Below are positions 1-6,441 of a DNA stretch of 40,543 nt, piece after piece (position 1 is the stretch's first letter; each line of letters opens with the position of its first letter). The DNA is from a virus: the IMG/VR virus record IMGVR_UViG_3300048833_000106, positions 1 to 40,543 of that record; one strand, written 5' to 3'. The notes under the pieces were generated by a model. The model searched no databases, was not told the DNA's origin, and worked only from the letters and a program-made list of their open reading frames with translations. The position numbers were made by a program, and so were the translations under genes.

Positions 1-14
1 TCGGACAGGCTCAC
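1..14 (-). CDS. First four codons of Mre11-like gene (cut by window edge)
   Basis: A GTG start at 12-14 overlaps the TGA of the HTH gene (11-13), exactly as at 40039-40042, where the whole gene is present. Only the first four codons lie here. The fragment is useful as proof that the left end continues into the same gene seen complete at 38810-40042. Confidence 0.75.
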
Positions 15-256
15 GTGCGCCCGCAGGTGCAGATGCCCTTGCGGTGGCGCTGCACGGTGTTCTGGCCGATGGAGAAGCCCTCGGCCTGGAGCGCGCGCAG
101 GATGACGGTGGTGGTGATGTTCTCCCGGTCGGCGAGGTACGCAGTCAGTGCGTCGGCGTCAGCCTTGTCGAGGCGGGCGAAGATGGCCTCGAAGCTGCAG
201 GGTGGGCCCTTGCGGGCGGCGGCCTTCTCGGCGTCGAGCGCAGCGCGGAGGCTCAT
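11..256 (-). CDS. Small helix-turn-helix protein, copy downstream of HNH gene
   Basis: An 81-residue protein with a helical C-terminal half (thr-thr-val-ile-leu-arg-ala-leu, then a gly-phe-ser-ile-gly turn, then a basic recognition-like stretch and a C-x-C near the end) that reads as a small HTH domain. Such proteins sit directly before the Mre11-like nuclease in several actinophages, as here. ATG at 256 was chosen because it overlaps the HNH stop as ATGA and aligns residue for residue with the GTG start of the right copy (40284). The protein is identical to the right copy except for the initiator codon, although the DNA differs at several positions. In this allele translation is probably coupled to the HNH gene. 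DNA binding is inferred. Confidence 0.75.
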   Translation of the reverse strand: MSLRAALDAEKAAARKGPPCSFEAIFARLDKADADALTAYLADRENITTTVILRALQAEGFSIGQNTVQRHRKGICTCGRT

Positions 257-555
257 GCTGATGACGCCTTTCGCGCGTCCCATGAGCGCTGCATGTTCTC
301 AGCATGCGAGACCACCTCGAGGTGGTCGGGGTTGACGCACGCCCGGTTGCGGCAGAGGTGGTCGAGCTCGTGGCCCGTGGGGATGGGGCCAACAAACACC
401 TCGTAGGCGACACGGTGCGCCGCTCGCGGCTTCGCGTCGATCATGACGCGGCCGTAGCCATCCCGGTCGCAGTGGAGTCGCCAGGTCCAACACTCCGTCG
501 TTGCGTCGACTGCACGAAGGATGCGATCTCGAATCGGTAGCCGCTCAAACTTCAT
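253..555 (-). CDS. HNH homing-type endonuclease, present in one allele only
   Basis: A 100-residue protein with the layout of small phage HNH/AP2-like nucleases: a CWxW motif near residue 22, a GYGRV strand, a HRVAYE segment and the catalytic-region pattern ELDHLCRNRACVNPDHLE near residues 63-80. Its ATG at 555 lies a few bases from the GAAGGGG Shine-Dalgarno that serves the HTH gene in the empty allele, and its TGA overlaps the HTH start as ATGA. It is absent from the other copy of the locus at the right end, so it is a mobile insertion between the ribosome-binding site and the coding region of the HTH gene. Mobility by homing is inferred from family and from the occupied/empty pair. Confidence 0.88.
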   Translation of the reverse strand: MKFERLPIRDRILRAVDATTECWTWRLHCDRDGYGRVMIDAKPRAAHRVAYEVFVGPIPTGHELDHLCRNRACVNPDHLEVVSHAENMQRSWDARKASSA

Positions 556-593
556 GGTGCCCCTTCGTGGTCGGTCGGGGTGTGGTCGATGCA

Positions 594-627
594 CCGCAGC
601 CCCCGCCACGGATGACGGGGGCTGCGG
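594..627. terminator. 12-bp perfect hairpin between lysis and HTH-Mre11 genes
   Basis: CCGCAGCCCCCG at 594-605 pairs perfectly with 616-627 around a 10-base loop. No U-tract follows on either strand, so it may act as an attenuator, a factor-dependent terminator or an RNA stability element rather than a classical intrinsic terminator. It is conserved in the right copy (40327-40360), while neighbouring sequence differs. Confidence 0.6.
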
Positions 628-814
628 GCCACCCGGTGACCACGACACCGGGAGTCTGTGCGGCCCGCGTCGCCAGCTGACGACCGACCGCTCTCCGTAG
701 CCGGCTACGGCATTCGGGAGCAAAGCCACGGGAGTCCCAGGGGAGCCCGTGGAGTAAACCCGGTCGGGTGTTTGTGGACCCGCTGCAGACGGGGCCGACC
801 GGGGGTTGGTGGGG
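628..814. other. Intergenic DNA with allele-specific 160-bp segment
   Basis: No convincing gene. Bases about 654-811 are missing from the right copy. The segment holds a perfect 16-bp palindrome (CCGTAGCCGGCTACGG, 695-710), a 7-bp stem with 13-base loop (CCACGGG 726-732 with 746-752), and a short ACCC/GGGT hairpin at 758-769 that on the minus strand is followed by TTTACT just after the GH16 stop, which might help terminate that transcript. Function unknown. Confidence 0.55.
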
Positions 815-1798
815 TCAGGCCTTGGTCAGGACCCGGACCCAGTTCACGCGCATCGCCGCAGGGAGGGCGGTGTCCGGGGTCGAAGGGCCCCAGTACGGCG
901 AGCCGACCTGCAGCTGCAGGCGCATGTGGGCCTTGCCGGCGAACGACGACTTGAGGACGCCCTTGGCCGCGAGCTGCTCCCACGTGATCGGGTTGGGGCG
1001 GCCGTAGGTGTCGGCGAGGGGCTTCCCGTCGAACAGGTACGTCAGCCCGGTCTCCTCGAAGGCGAGGCCGTAGCGGTGGGTGGAGCCGTCGGCGATGACG
1101 CCACCGCCGGAGGCGAGGACCGTCTTGGCTGGGCTGCCCTGGGTGGTGTTGTGGGTGGTGGCCTCGTACCCGCCGCGCATGAGCGCCTGGGCGGCGGCGG
1201 ATGCGGCGGTCTTGAAGGGGGCACCGTAGGCCTCGAGGATGTCGAGCTCGCCGGCGACGTTGGCGAACCGCAGCCAGAATGCGGGCCAGAGGCCGGCCGC
1301 GTTGGCGGACATCTTCGGCATGGTGATCTCGGCCTCGAACAGCGACCCGATGCCGAACTCGACCTTGCCCGCGGAGGTTATGTAGCCGGAGGTGACGGCG
1401 CGGCCGCCGAAGGGCTCCCGCTTGGCGGTGATGACGAGCCCCTTGCCGGTGGTGACGTTCTCGGGGCGGTTGTACTCCTCCCGTGGCGCGCCGAGGGTGC
1501 CGGTGTTCGCGGTCCACGCCTTCGTGTCCAGGGTCGGGGCCTTGAACTCGTCGAGGAACGCGGTGCGCCACCCGGCCGGGACGGCGGGGCCGACGGGGGC
1601 TGGGGGCTGCGCGGCGGCGAGCAGCTGCTCGAGCTCGCGGACGCGGGCTTCGGCGGTGAGCCTCGCCGACTGGGACGTCGCGAGCGCCGAGGCGAGGTCG
1701 GCGGAGCGCGTGGTCTCCTGCGCGAGGGAGCCGGTGAGGCTGGCGATCTGCTCGTCGGCGGTGCGGCCGAGCGCGGCCGCCTGGGTCTCGTAGGTCAT
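815..1798 (-). CDS. GH16-type glycanase with N-terminal coiled coil, lysis region
   Basis: A 327-residue protein. Residues 1-65 are alanine, leucine and charge-rich with heptad spacing, suggesting a coiled coil; a proline-rich linker follows (65-75). Residues 76-327 look like a glycoside hydrolase family 16 (laminarinase/beta-glucanase) jelly roll: WPAFWLR at 171-177 and the catalytic motif ELDILE with E184, D186 and E189. The family cleaves beta-1,3/1,4 glucans or related polysaccharides. ATG at 1798 shares one base with the endolysin stop (TGATG), so it is translated with the lysis genes. No signal peptide is seen, so release would need holin lysis or virion association. A second copy of its last ~48 codons is at the right end. 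Possible role: degrading host capsule or cell-wall glucan at lysis. Confidence 0.8.
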   Translation of the reverse strand: MTYETQAAALGRTADEQIASLTGSLAQETTRSADLASALATSQSARLTAEARVRELEQLLAAAQPPAPVGPAVPAGWRTAFLDEFKAPTLDTKAWTANTGTLGAPREEYNRPENVTTGKGLVITAKREPFGGRAVTSGYITSAGKVEFGIGSLFEAEITMPKMSANAAGLWPAFWLRFANVAGELDILEAYGAPFKTAASAAAQALMRGGYEATTHNTTQGSPAKTVLASGGGVIADGSTHRYGLAFEETGLTYLFDGKPLADTYGRPNPITWEQLAAKGVLKSSFAGKAHMRLQLQVGSPYWGPSTPDTALPAAMRVNWVRVLTKA

Positions 1799-2580
1799 CA
1801 GGCACCTCGCTCGGTGTTGGCGGCCTTGTAGTACGAGCCGAAGCGGGTGACGAGCCAGGTGCGCCCGTTCTTCTTCACGACGCGGACGTAGCGGAACCGC
1901 CATCCCTTCGGGCGGGTCCGGACCGGTGGGGCGTCCTCGCGTGGTGCGCGGCGCTGGTAGGTGGCGGCGGTGAGGACGGTGCGGCCCTTCGTGGGCTTGC
2001 GGCTGTGCTTGCCAGGCTTGGCGCCGACGCTGGTGCCCGTGCCGCCGGTGGGTGCCGTGGTGACGAGTCCGAGCTGTCGGGCCAGCACGATCGGGGAGGC
2101 GACACCGACGAGCTTCTTCCCGCCGTGGCCGATCTGACCGGGACCGACGACGGGGCTGATGATCACGCCGTAGGCGGTCCCGGCGGCGTGCACGACCCGG
2201 CCGTTGCCGATGTACATGGTGACGTGGTGGCCAGAGCCGCCGACGCCTCCGAGCGCGCCGGAGTAGTAGAGGAGGTCGCCCGGTTCGATGTCGGCGAACT
2301 TGATCGCGGCGTCGACGCGCTTGAGCGCGGCGAGCTGGGTCATCGTGTAGCCGGGGTACTTCCGCCACCGCTTGGGCCGGGCCTGGGGCCAGGTGTCGTC
2401 GGCGTCGGCCTGGTCGATGTCGACGCCGACCTTCGACCAGCACCAGTGCGCGAACGTGGAGCAGTCGAACTGCGCCGGCGGCCAGTGAGGCTTGACCGCG
2501 GAGTCGCGGTACTGCGCGTCACCGACGTGGGAGCGGGCTTCAGCGACGACGGTGGCCCGCAGCACGGCCTCGGTGCTCAC
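1798..2580 (-). CDS. NlpC/P60 endolysin
   Basis: 260 residues with an NlpC/P60 cysteine peptidase domain: catalytic cysteine in FDCSTF (C40), a GDLLYYSG strand near 101-108, and the catalytic histidine region HHVTMYIGNGRVVHA near 118-132. The family cuts peptide bonds of peptidoglycan. The C-terminal part (about 200-255) is basic and beta-rich (KGWRFRYVRV, TWLVTRFGSYYK) and resembles an SH3b-like wall-binding module, although this is weaker. The GTG start at 2580 overlaps the holin stop as GTGA. No signal peptide, so export depends on the holin. Confidence 0.85.
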   Translation of the reverse strand: MSTEAVLRATVVAEARSHVGDAQYRDSAVKPHWPPAQFDCSTFAHWCWSKVGVDIDQADADDTWPQARPKRWRKYPGYTMTQLAALKRVDAAIKFADIEPGDLLYYSGALGGVGGSGHHVTMYIGNGRVVHAAGTAYGVIISPVVGPGQIGHGGKKLVGVASPIVLARQLGLVTTAPTGGTGTSVGAKPGKHSRKPTKGRTVLTAATYQRRAPREDAPPVRTRPKGWRFRYVRVVKKNGRTWLVTRFGSYYKAANTERGA

Positions 2581-2897
2581 GGGGTCTGCTCCGGGTCGAG
2601 GACGGTCTCCTCGCCGGAGGTGTCACCGTCGGACGGTGGGGTGGGACTGTCGGCCTCGCCGCCGCCGATGCCGTAAGCCGGGGTGCCGGTGTCGAGGGGG
2701 TTGAGCGCGCGCACGACCGCGGTGGACACGGCGACCCACAGCACGTTCACCGCGGTGGACGGGTCGAAGTCGCCGGGCGCGGCGAGGGTGACGGCGTACT
2801 GAGTGAGTGCGGTGAACGCTGCGCCGAGGGCGACGTTGATGATGGTGCGCATGGCCGGGGGCAGGCTGTTCCAGGCGTTGCGGAGTGCGTCGAGCAT
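2577..2897 (-). CDS. Holin (two transmembrane segments)
   Basis: 106 residues with two hydrophobic helices, about 19-42 (IINVALGAAFTALTQYAVTL) and about 50-66 (VNVLWVAVSTAVVRAL), then a hydrophilic acidic tail rich in P, S, D and E. This matches actinophage holins that sit directly before the endolysin. The stop overlaps the endolysin GTG. The membrane role is inferred from topology and neighbours. Confidence 0.75.
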   Translation of the reverse strand: MLDALRNAWNSLPPAMRTIINVALGAAFTALTQYAVTLAAPGDFDPSTAVNVLWVAVSTAVVRALNPLDTGTPAYGIGGGEADSPTPPSDGDTSGEETVLDPEQTP

Positions 2898-2910
2898 GGG
2901 CGTGGTCCCT

Positions 2911-3105
2911 TCAACAGGAAGGCCTGCCGGTGGTCGGCGGGCCTGGTGGTGCAGTGGTTGGGTCGGGGATGTCGCAGCGGGGGCAGATCGTCACGCCGCC
3001 GCGGCGTGACCAGCGCATCGGCCAGCCGCACGAGCAGGGGATGTCGCCGGGGCGTGGGTCAGGTGGTTGCGGTTCCTCGGGCACGGGGCGCCTCCACCAC
3101 GGCAT
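2911..3105 (-). CDS. Small zinc-ribbon-like protein in lysis cassette
   Basis: 64 residues, proline-rich, with a CSCG...CPRC pair that could bind one zinc ion (about residues 24-45). It lies between two small membrane-protein genes. No family recognised; the start at 3105 has only a weak ribosome-binding site, so the gene is probable rather than certain. Confidence 0.5.
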   Translation of the reverse strand: MPWWRRPVPEEPQPPDPRPGDIPCSCGWPMRWSRRGGVTICPRCDIPDPTTAPPGPPTTGRPSC

Positions 3106-3114
3106 GCCGCACGG

Positions 3115-3414
3115 TCACGGGTTGAGGCCGGTCGGCCACGGCGGGGGCGGGGGCGGGAACCCGTCGATGATGTGCTGGCGCAGCATCAGGGCGTAGTCGG
3201 TGAGGAGCCGGTCGCGGACCTCGAGCACTTCGATCCGGTCGCCGTGCTCGGCGATGACCTCCCGCCCGCGCTCGATCTCCTGCTGCAGCGTGGCGATGAG
3301 CGTCTCGGTCGCCTTCTGGCGCGCGGAGATCACTGCCACGGCGATGCCGCCGAGGGTGGTGACGAGGACGCCGGCGAGGAGGAACAACGCCTGCATGGTC
3401 GACGAGTCGTTCAA
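3115..3414 (-). CDS. Small membrane protein with coiled coil (second holin or lysis regulator)
   Basis: 99 residues: one N-terminal membrane helix at about 8-29 (ALFLLAGVLVTTLGGIAVAV), a charged helical stretch at about 33-75 likely to form a coiled coil, and a proline-rich tail (PPPPPPWP). Similar one-helix proteins accompany holins in actinophage lysis cassettes. It may be a second holin, an antiholin or a membrane anchor; the sequence does not decide. Confidence 0.6.
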   Translation of the reverse strand: MNDSSTMQALFLLAGVLVTTLGGIAVAVISARQKATETLIATLQQEIERGREVIAEHGDRIEVLEVRDRLLTDYALMLRQHIIDGFPPPPPPWPTGLNP

Positions 3415-3445
3415 GGGGTGGCTCCTGGTGGCTGGGCGGGAGCGG

Positions 3446-4453
3446 TCAGAGGGCGTACTTGGCTTGCAGGTAGTTGGTGAGGTCGTTCAGGTCGCCGGAG
3501 GACAGCACCGAGTCGTAGACGAGGAGCTCGGCGATGTCGCCGGTGAACCACTCCCCGCCGAAGGTGCCCGGGGCGGACCCGATGACCGCGGTTCGGCCAG
3601 CGGTGAGGGTCACCGAGTGCGACCCGGACCCGGACGCGGACCCGTCGAACTTGAACGCATACGAGGTGCCGTCGTCGAAGGTCGCCGCGATCACGTGGAA
3701 CGCCGACGTGACCGCGTTCGTCGAGGTCGCGACGGCGGTCGTGTACTCGCTGTTGAGGGTCTGGTAGTTCGTGGTGTCGTCGATGCGCCACTGCAGCCCG
3801 GCCGCGAGGTTCGCGGCCAGGATGGTGCGGTACCCGGTGCCCGTGGGCTTGAGGACGGCGAGCATGGTGCACGCGGCCGACGACATCGACAGGGCGCTGT
3901 CGAGCTTGTCGTTGCCGTCGAAGCGGGCGACGGGGAGACCGTTGACCTGGTTGGTCTTGAAGGTCGGCCTGACGATGCCGGAGGACTGGGTGGCGTCGTT
4001 GCCGGCGGTGGACTGGTCGGCCCAGGTGCCGATGGGGTCGCCGTCGGTCAGGCTCAGGTCGTCGGCCGCGAGCCAGAGGACCATGCCTGTGATCGTGGTG
4101 GGGTCGAACGGTGGCGTGACCAGCGACGCGGTGCCGCACGCTCCGGCGGTGCCGTAGGTGACGCTAACCCGGTCCGAGCCGGTGAGCGGGTCGGTGAGGG
4201 TGATGACGGACCCGGTGATCGTGTAGTCGACGCCCCAGGTGAGGAGGGCGCCGTTGACGAACACGAGCTCGCTGGTGGTGATCGGGGTGACGCCGAGCTC
4301 GATGTCGGTCTCGCCGCCGGAGGCGACGAGGGTGGCGCGGCATCGTTCGGTGGCGGCGTTGCCGGGCACCCAGTGGCCGAGGTCCTCGTCCCAGACGGGG
4401 ACCTCGCCGTCGAGGGCACCTGAGCGGTGCAGCTGCTGGATGCGAGGCTTCAC
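3446..4453 (-). CDS. Minor tail protein with LamG/concanavalin A-like domain
   Basis: 335 residues. The N-terminal part (about 30-95) has a beta-hairpin motif, VNGALLTWGVDYTI, that is also present in the preceding minor tail protein, as in tail-fibre shaft domains. Residues about 115-335 look like a LamG/ConA-like lectin domain (VLWLAADDL, a GTWADQS turn, WFTGDIAELLVYD near the end). GTG at 4453 overlaps the previous stop as GTGA. Probably a receptor-binding or glycan-binding tail tip component. No GH16 catalytic ExDxxE motif is seen here. Confidence 0.7.
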   Translation of the reverse strand: MKPRIQQLHRSGALDGEVPVWDEDLGHWVPGNAATERCRATLVASGGETDIELGVTPITTSELVFVNGALLTWGVDYTITGSVITLTDPLTGSDRVSVTYGTAGACGTASLVTPPFDPTTITGMVLWLAADDLSLTDGDPIGTWADQSTAGNDATQSSGIVRPTFKTNQVNGLPVARFDGNDKLDSALSMSSAACTMLAVLKPTGTGYRTILAANLAAGLQWRIDDTTNYQTLNSEYTTAVATSTNAVTSAFHVIAATFDDGTSYAFKFDGSASGSGSHSVTLTAGRTAVIGSAPGTFGGEWFTGDIAELLVYDSVLSSGDLNDLTNYLQAKYAL

Positions 4454-6441
4454 AGGGCGCTCCACACCTTGACGTAGTCGAGCTCGAACGTGTTCGGGAA
4501 CAGGGCGCCGCCCTGGTTCGCGTCGGTCCAGATCGAGTAGCCGCCGATGCTGGTGCGGCACACGCCGGGGCTGCTCTCGGAGATGCAGCGGCCCAGGCCG
4601 CGGGAGTAGCCAGCGGGGTCGTCGGGGTGCCCGACCCAGTCCCCGCCGATCTGGGAGCCCTGCAGGCAGATGTCGAAGATGTTCTCCCCGCCGCCACCGG
4701 AGGGGTGGGCGGTGCCGCGGGTGCCGGACCAGTAGGCGGCCTGGGTGTCGAGGTAGTTCCACACCTCGACGCCATCGAGGTAGCCGATGAACCTGACGTC
4801 GTCGCCCTCGGGGAGCATGTCGACGGCGAAGACGTGCCAGCCGGGGGTGAGGGTGGGGGCTTCGAAGAACTCCGAGTGGCGGGCCACGTTGGACTGGTAG
4901 GTGCCGGCGTTGTTCTTGCGGTGCAGGGTGAACCGGGCCTTGCCGGGCTCCTCGGCGTGGAAGTACTCCATGATGTCGACCTCGCAGGTCGAGGAGCCGT
5001 CGCGGTGGCGCAGCCAGAACGCGGGCCAGATCCCCTGCCCGTGGGGGATCTTCATCTTCGCTTCGTAGCGGCCGAAGACGGGGTAGTAGACGCCGAGGTC
5101 GCGGGTCGAGATCATCCCCGCGGTGAACTCGCGGCCGCCGTAGACCTCGCGCTTGCTGACCAGCTTCAGCGAGTCACCCGAGCCGCCAGAGGTCGCGGCG
5201 GACACGACGACGTTGCCGGGCCGGTAGTACTGCACGCGCATGGGGGCGCCGTAGGTGCCGGTCTCGACATCCCAGATCGAGGTGTTCAGGGACCCGGTGA
5301 ACGGCTCGTCGAGGACGAGCGACATGCCGGTGGGGCCGGGGTCTGAGCCGCCGCCTCCGGGGCTGGGCGGCGCGTCGGTGCCGGGAGAGGCCGGCAGCGG
5401 CGCCGACGACAACGTCACCTCGATGTCGGTGGACTGCACGATGTGCTCGTTGCCGACCGCGCCGGTGCCGGCTGTCAGCGCGAGCAGGATGGTCTCGGGG
5501 ACCCACACTGCGGTGGTGGAGTCCTCGAGCACGCCGTCGATGTAGACCTCGACGTCGGCCTCGTTAGCCGCGGTCCTCGTCCAGATGACCTGGTAGTCGT
5601 GGACACCGGCGTCGAGGGTGATGCCGGTGTCGTAGTGGGACTGCGTCGTCCCGTCGTCCCAGACGAACCGCGCATCAGGCGCCCACACGTAGACGGAGTA
5701 CGTCATCCACGACGAGAAGCTGTGGGGGCCGCTGCCGGTGAGGAGCCCCTGGCTGTCTCCGCCGTCGCCGACGTAGCTGGTGGCGAACACGGTGTCGTCG
5801 AGGAGGGTGATGGTGAATCCGTCGGCGAAGATCGTGGGCAGGTCGATGGTCGCGGCGAACGTGATCGACTCCCACGTCGAGGGCACCGGCAGCGGGCAGA
5901 TCGCCGACCCCGCCTGGGAGGTGCCGTTGTCGGTGAGCCAGACGTTGCCGTCGTCGAGGAACGCGTCACCGTTGAGCACCCACGCGGACACGGGCGGTGC
6001 GGTCCAGGTGGCGGCGCCGTCGAGGAACGGGTAGACCGCGGACAGCGTCCACGCGTCGTCGCCGATGCCGAGGGTGGGTGGGCGGTCGGTGTCGAGGTAG
6101 ACGACGTTCTCGACGATCGTGTAGTCGACGCCGCGGACCAGGTGCACACCGTTGAGGGCGAGGACCTCGGAGGCGTCGATCGGCACGTTGGTGAGGCTGA
6201 CCGCCGACGACGAGGCGGCGGTCAGGGTGAAGTGCTCGGAGTACCACTCGGCGGCCAGAGAGTCCTCGGAGCCGCCGTCGGAGTCGTCGACGGTGAGCCC
6301 GTCGCTGCTGCCCCCGACCGGGTACGGGGTGTCGGAGGTGCCGCCGGCCATACCGGAGCGGCGGAACCCCGCCATCCGCATCAGGCGGTCCTCGACCGCG
6401 CGGGGCGGGCGGCGCAGCTCGCCGAGCTCGGAGTCGGCCAT
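4450..6441 (-). CDS. Minor tail protein with lectin-like and GH16 catalytic domains
   Basis: 663 residues. Order: N-terminal tail-attachment region with a beta-hairpin motif LNGVHLVRGVDYTI (about 100-115); a ConA-like lectin region (about 160-340); a Pro/Gly linker; and a C-terminal GH16 domain (about 385-663) with WPAFWLRH and the catalytic EVDIME motif followed by YFHAEE. It should be a virion-borne glycanase or depolymerase that trims surface polysaccharide during adsorption. It shares the GH16 fold with the lysis-region protein 815-1798 but is much larger. ATG at 6441 overlaps the upstream stop (ATGA-type). Confidence 0.8.
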   Translation of the reverse strand: MADSELGELRRPPRAVEDRLMRMAGFRRSGMAGGTSDTPYPVGGSSDGLTVDDSDGGSEDSLAAEWYSEHFTLTAASSSAVSLTNVPIDASEVLALNGVHLVRGVDYTIVENVVYLDTDRPPTLGIGDDAWTLSAVYPFLDGAATWTAPPVSAWVLNGDAFLDDGNVWLTDNGTSQAGSAICPLPVPSTWESITFAATIDLPTIFADGFTITLLDDTVFATSYVGDGGDSQGLLTGSGPHSFSSWMTYSVYVWAPDARFVWDDGTTQSHYDTGITLDAGVHDYQVIWTRTAANEADVEVYIDGVLEDSTTAVWVPETILLALTAGTGAVGNEHIVQSTDIEVTLSSAPLPASPGTDAPPSPGGGGSDPGPTGMSLVLDEPFTGSLNTSIWDVETGTYGAPMRVQYYRPGNVVVSAATSGGSGDSLKLVSKREVYGGREFTAGMISTRDLGVYYPVFGRYEAKMKIPHGQGIWPAFWLRHRDGSSTCEVDIMEYFHAEEPGKARFTLHRKNNAGTYQSNVARHSEFFEAPTLTPGWHVFAVDMLPEGDDVRFIGYLDGVEVWNYLDTQAAYWSGTRGTAHPSGGGGENIFDICLQGSQIGGDWVGHPDDPAGYSRGLGRCISESSPGVCRTSIGGYSIWTDANQGGALFPNTFELDYVKVWSAL

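Larger units (their letters stand above)
1..960. repeat. Left copy of imperfect terminal overlap (HNH-occupied allele)
   Basis: This segment matches the right end of the window (40029-40543) in three blocks: 1-250 with 40029-40278, about 560-653 with about 40291-40385, and about 812-960 with about 40395-40543. Between the blocks the left copy has two extra pieces, the HNH gene (about 251-556) and about 160 bp at about 654-811. The matching blocks differ by only a few substitutions. The simplest reading is a circular or terminally redundant genome whose contig ends come from two co-existing alleles. A real diverged tandem duplication is less likely, because the left copy stops after four codons of the Mre11 gene. 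Confidence 0.9.

Noticed and set aside
690-760. Possible tRNA in the left intergenic segment
   Set aside because: The stems do not form a cloverleaf and there is no T-loop GTTCNANNC sequence.
815-2443. 542-residue reading of the GH16 frame starting inside the endolysin
   Set aside because: The extra N-terminal part is arginine-rich shadow sequence; ATG at 1798 overlaps the endolysin stop and starts a sensible protein.
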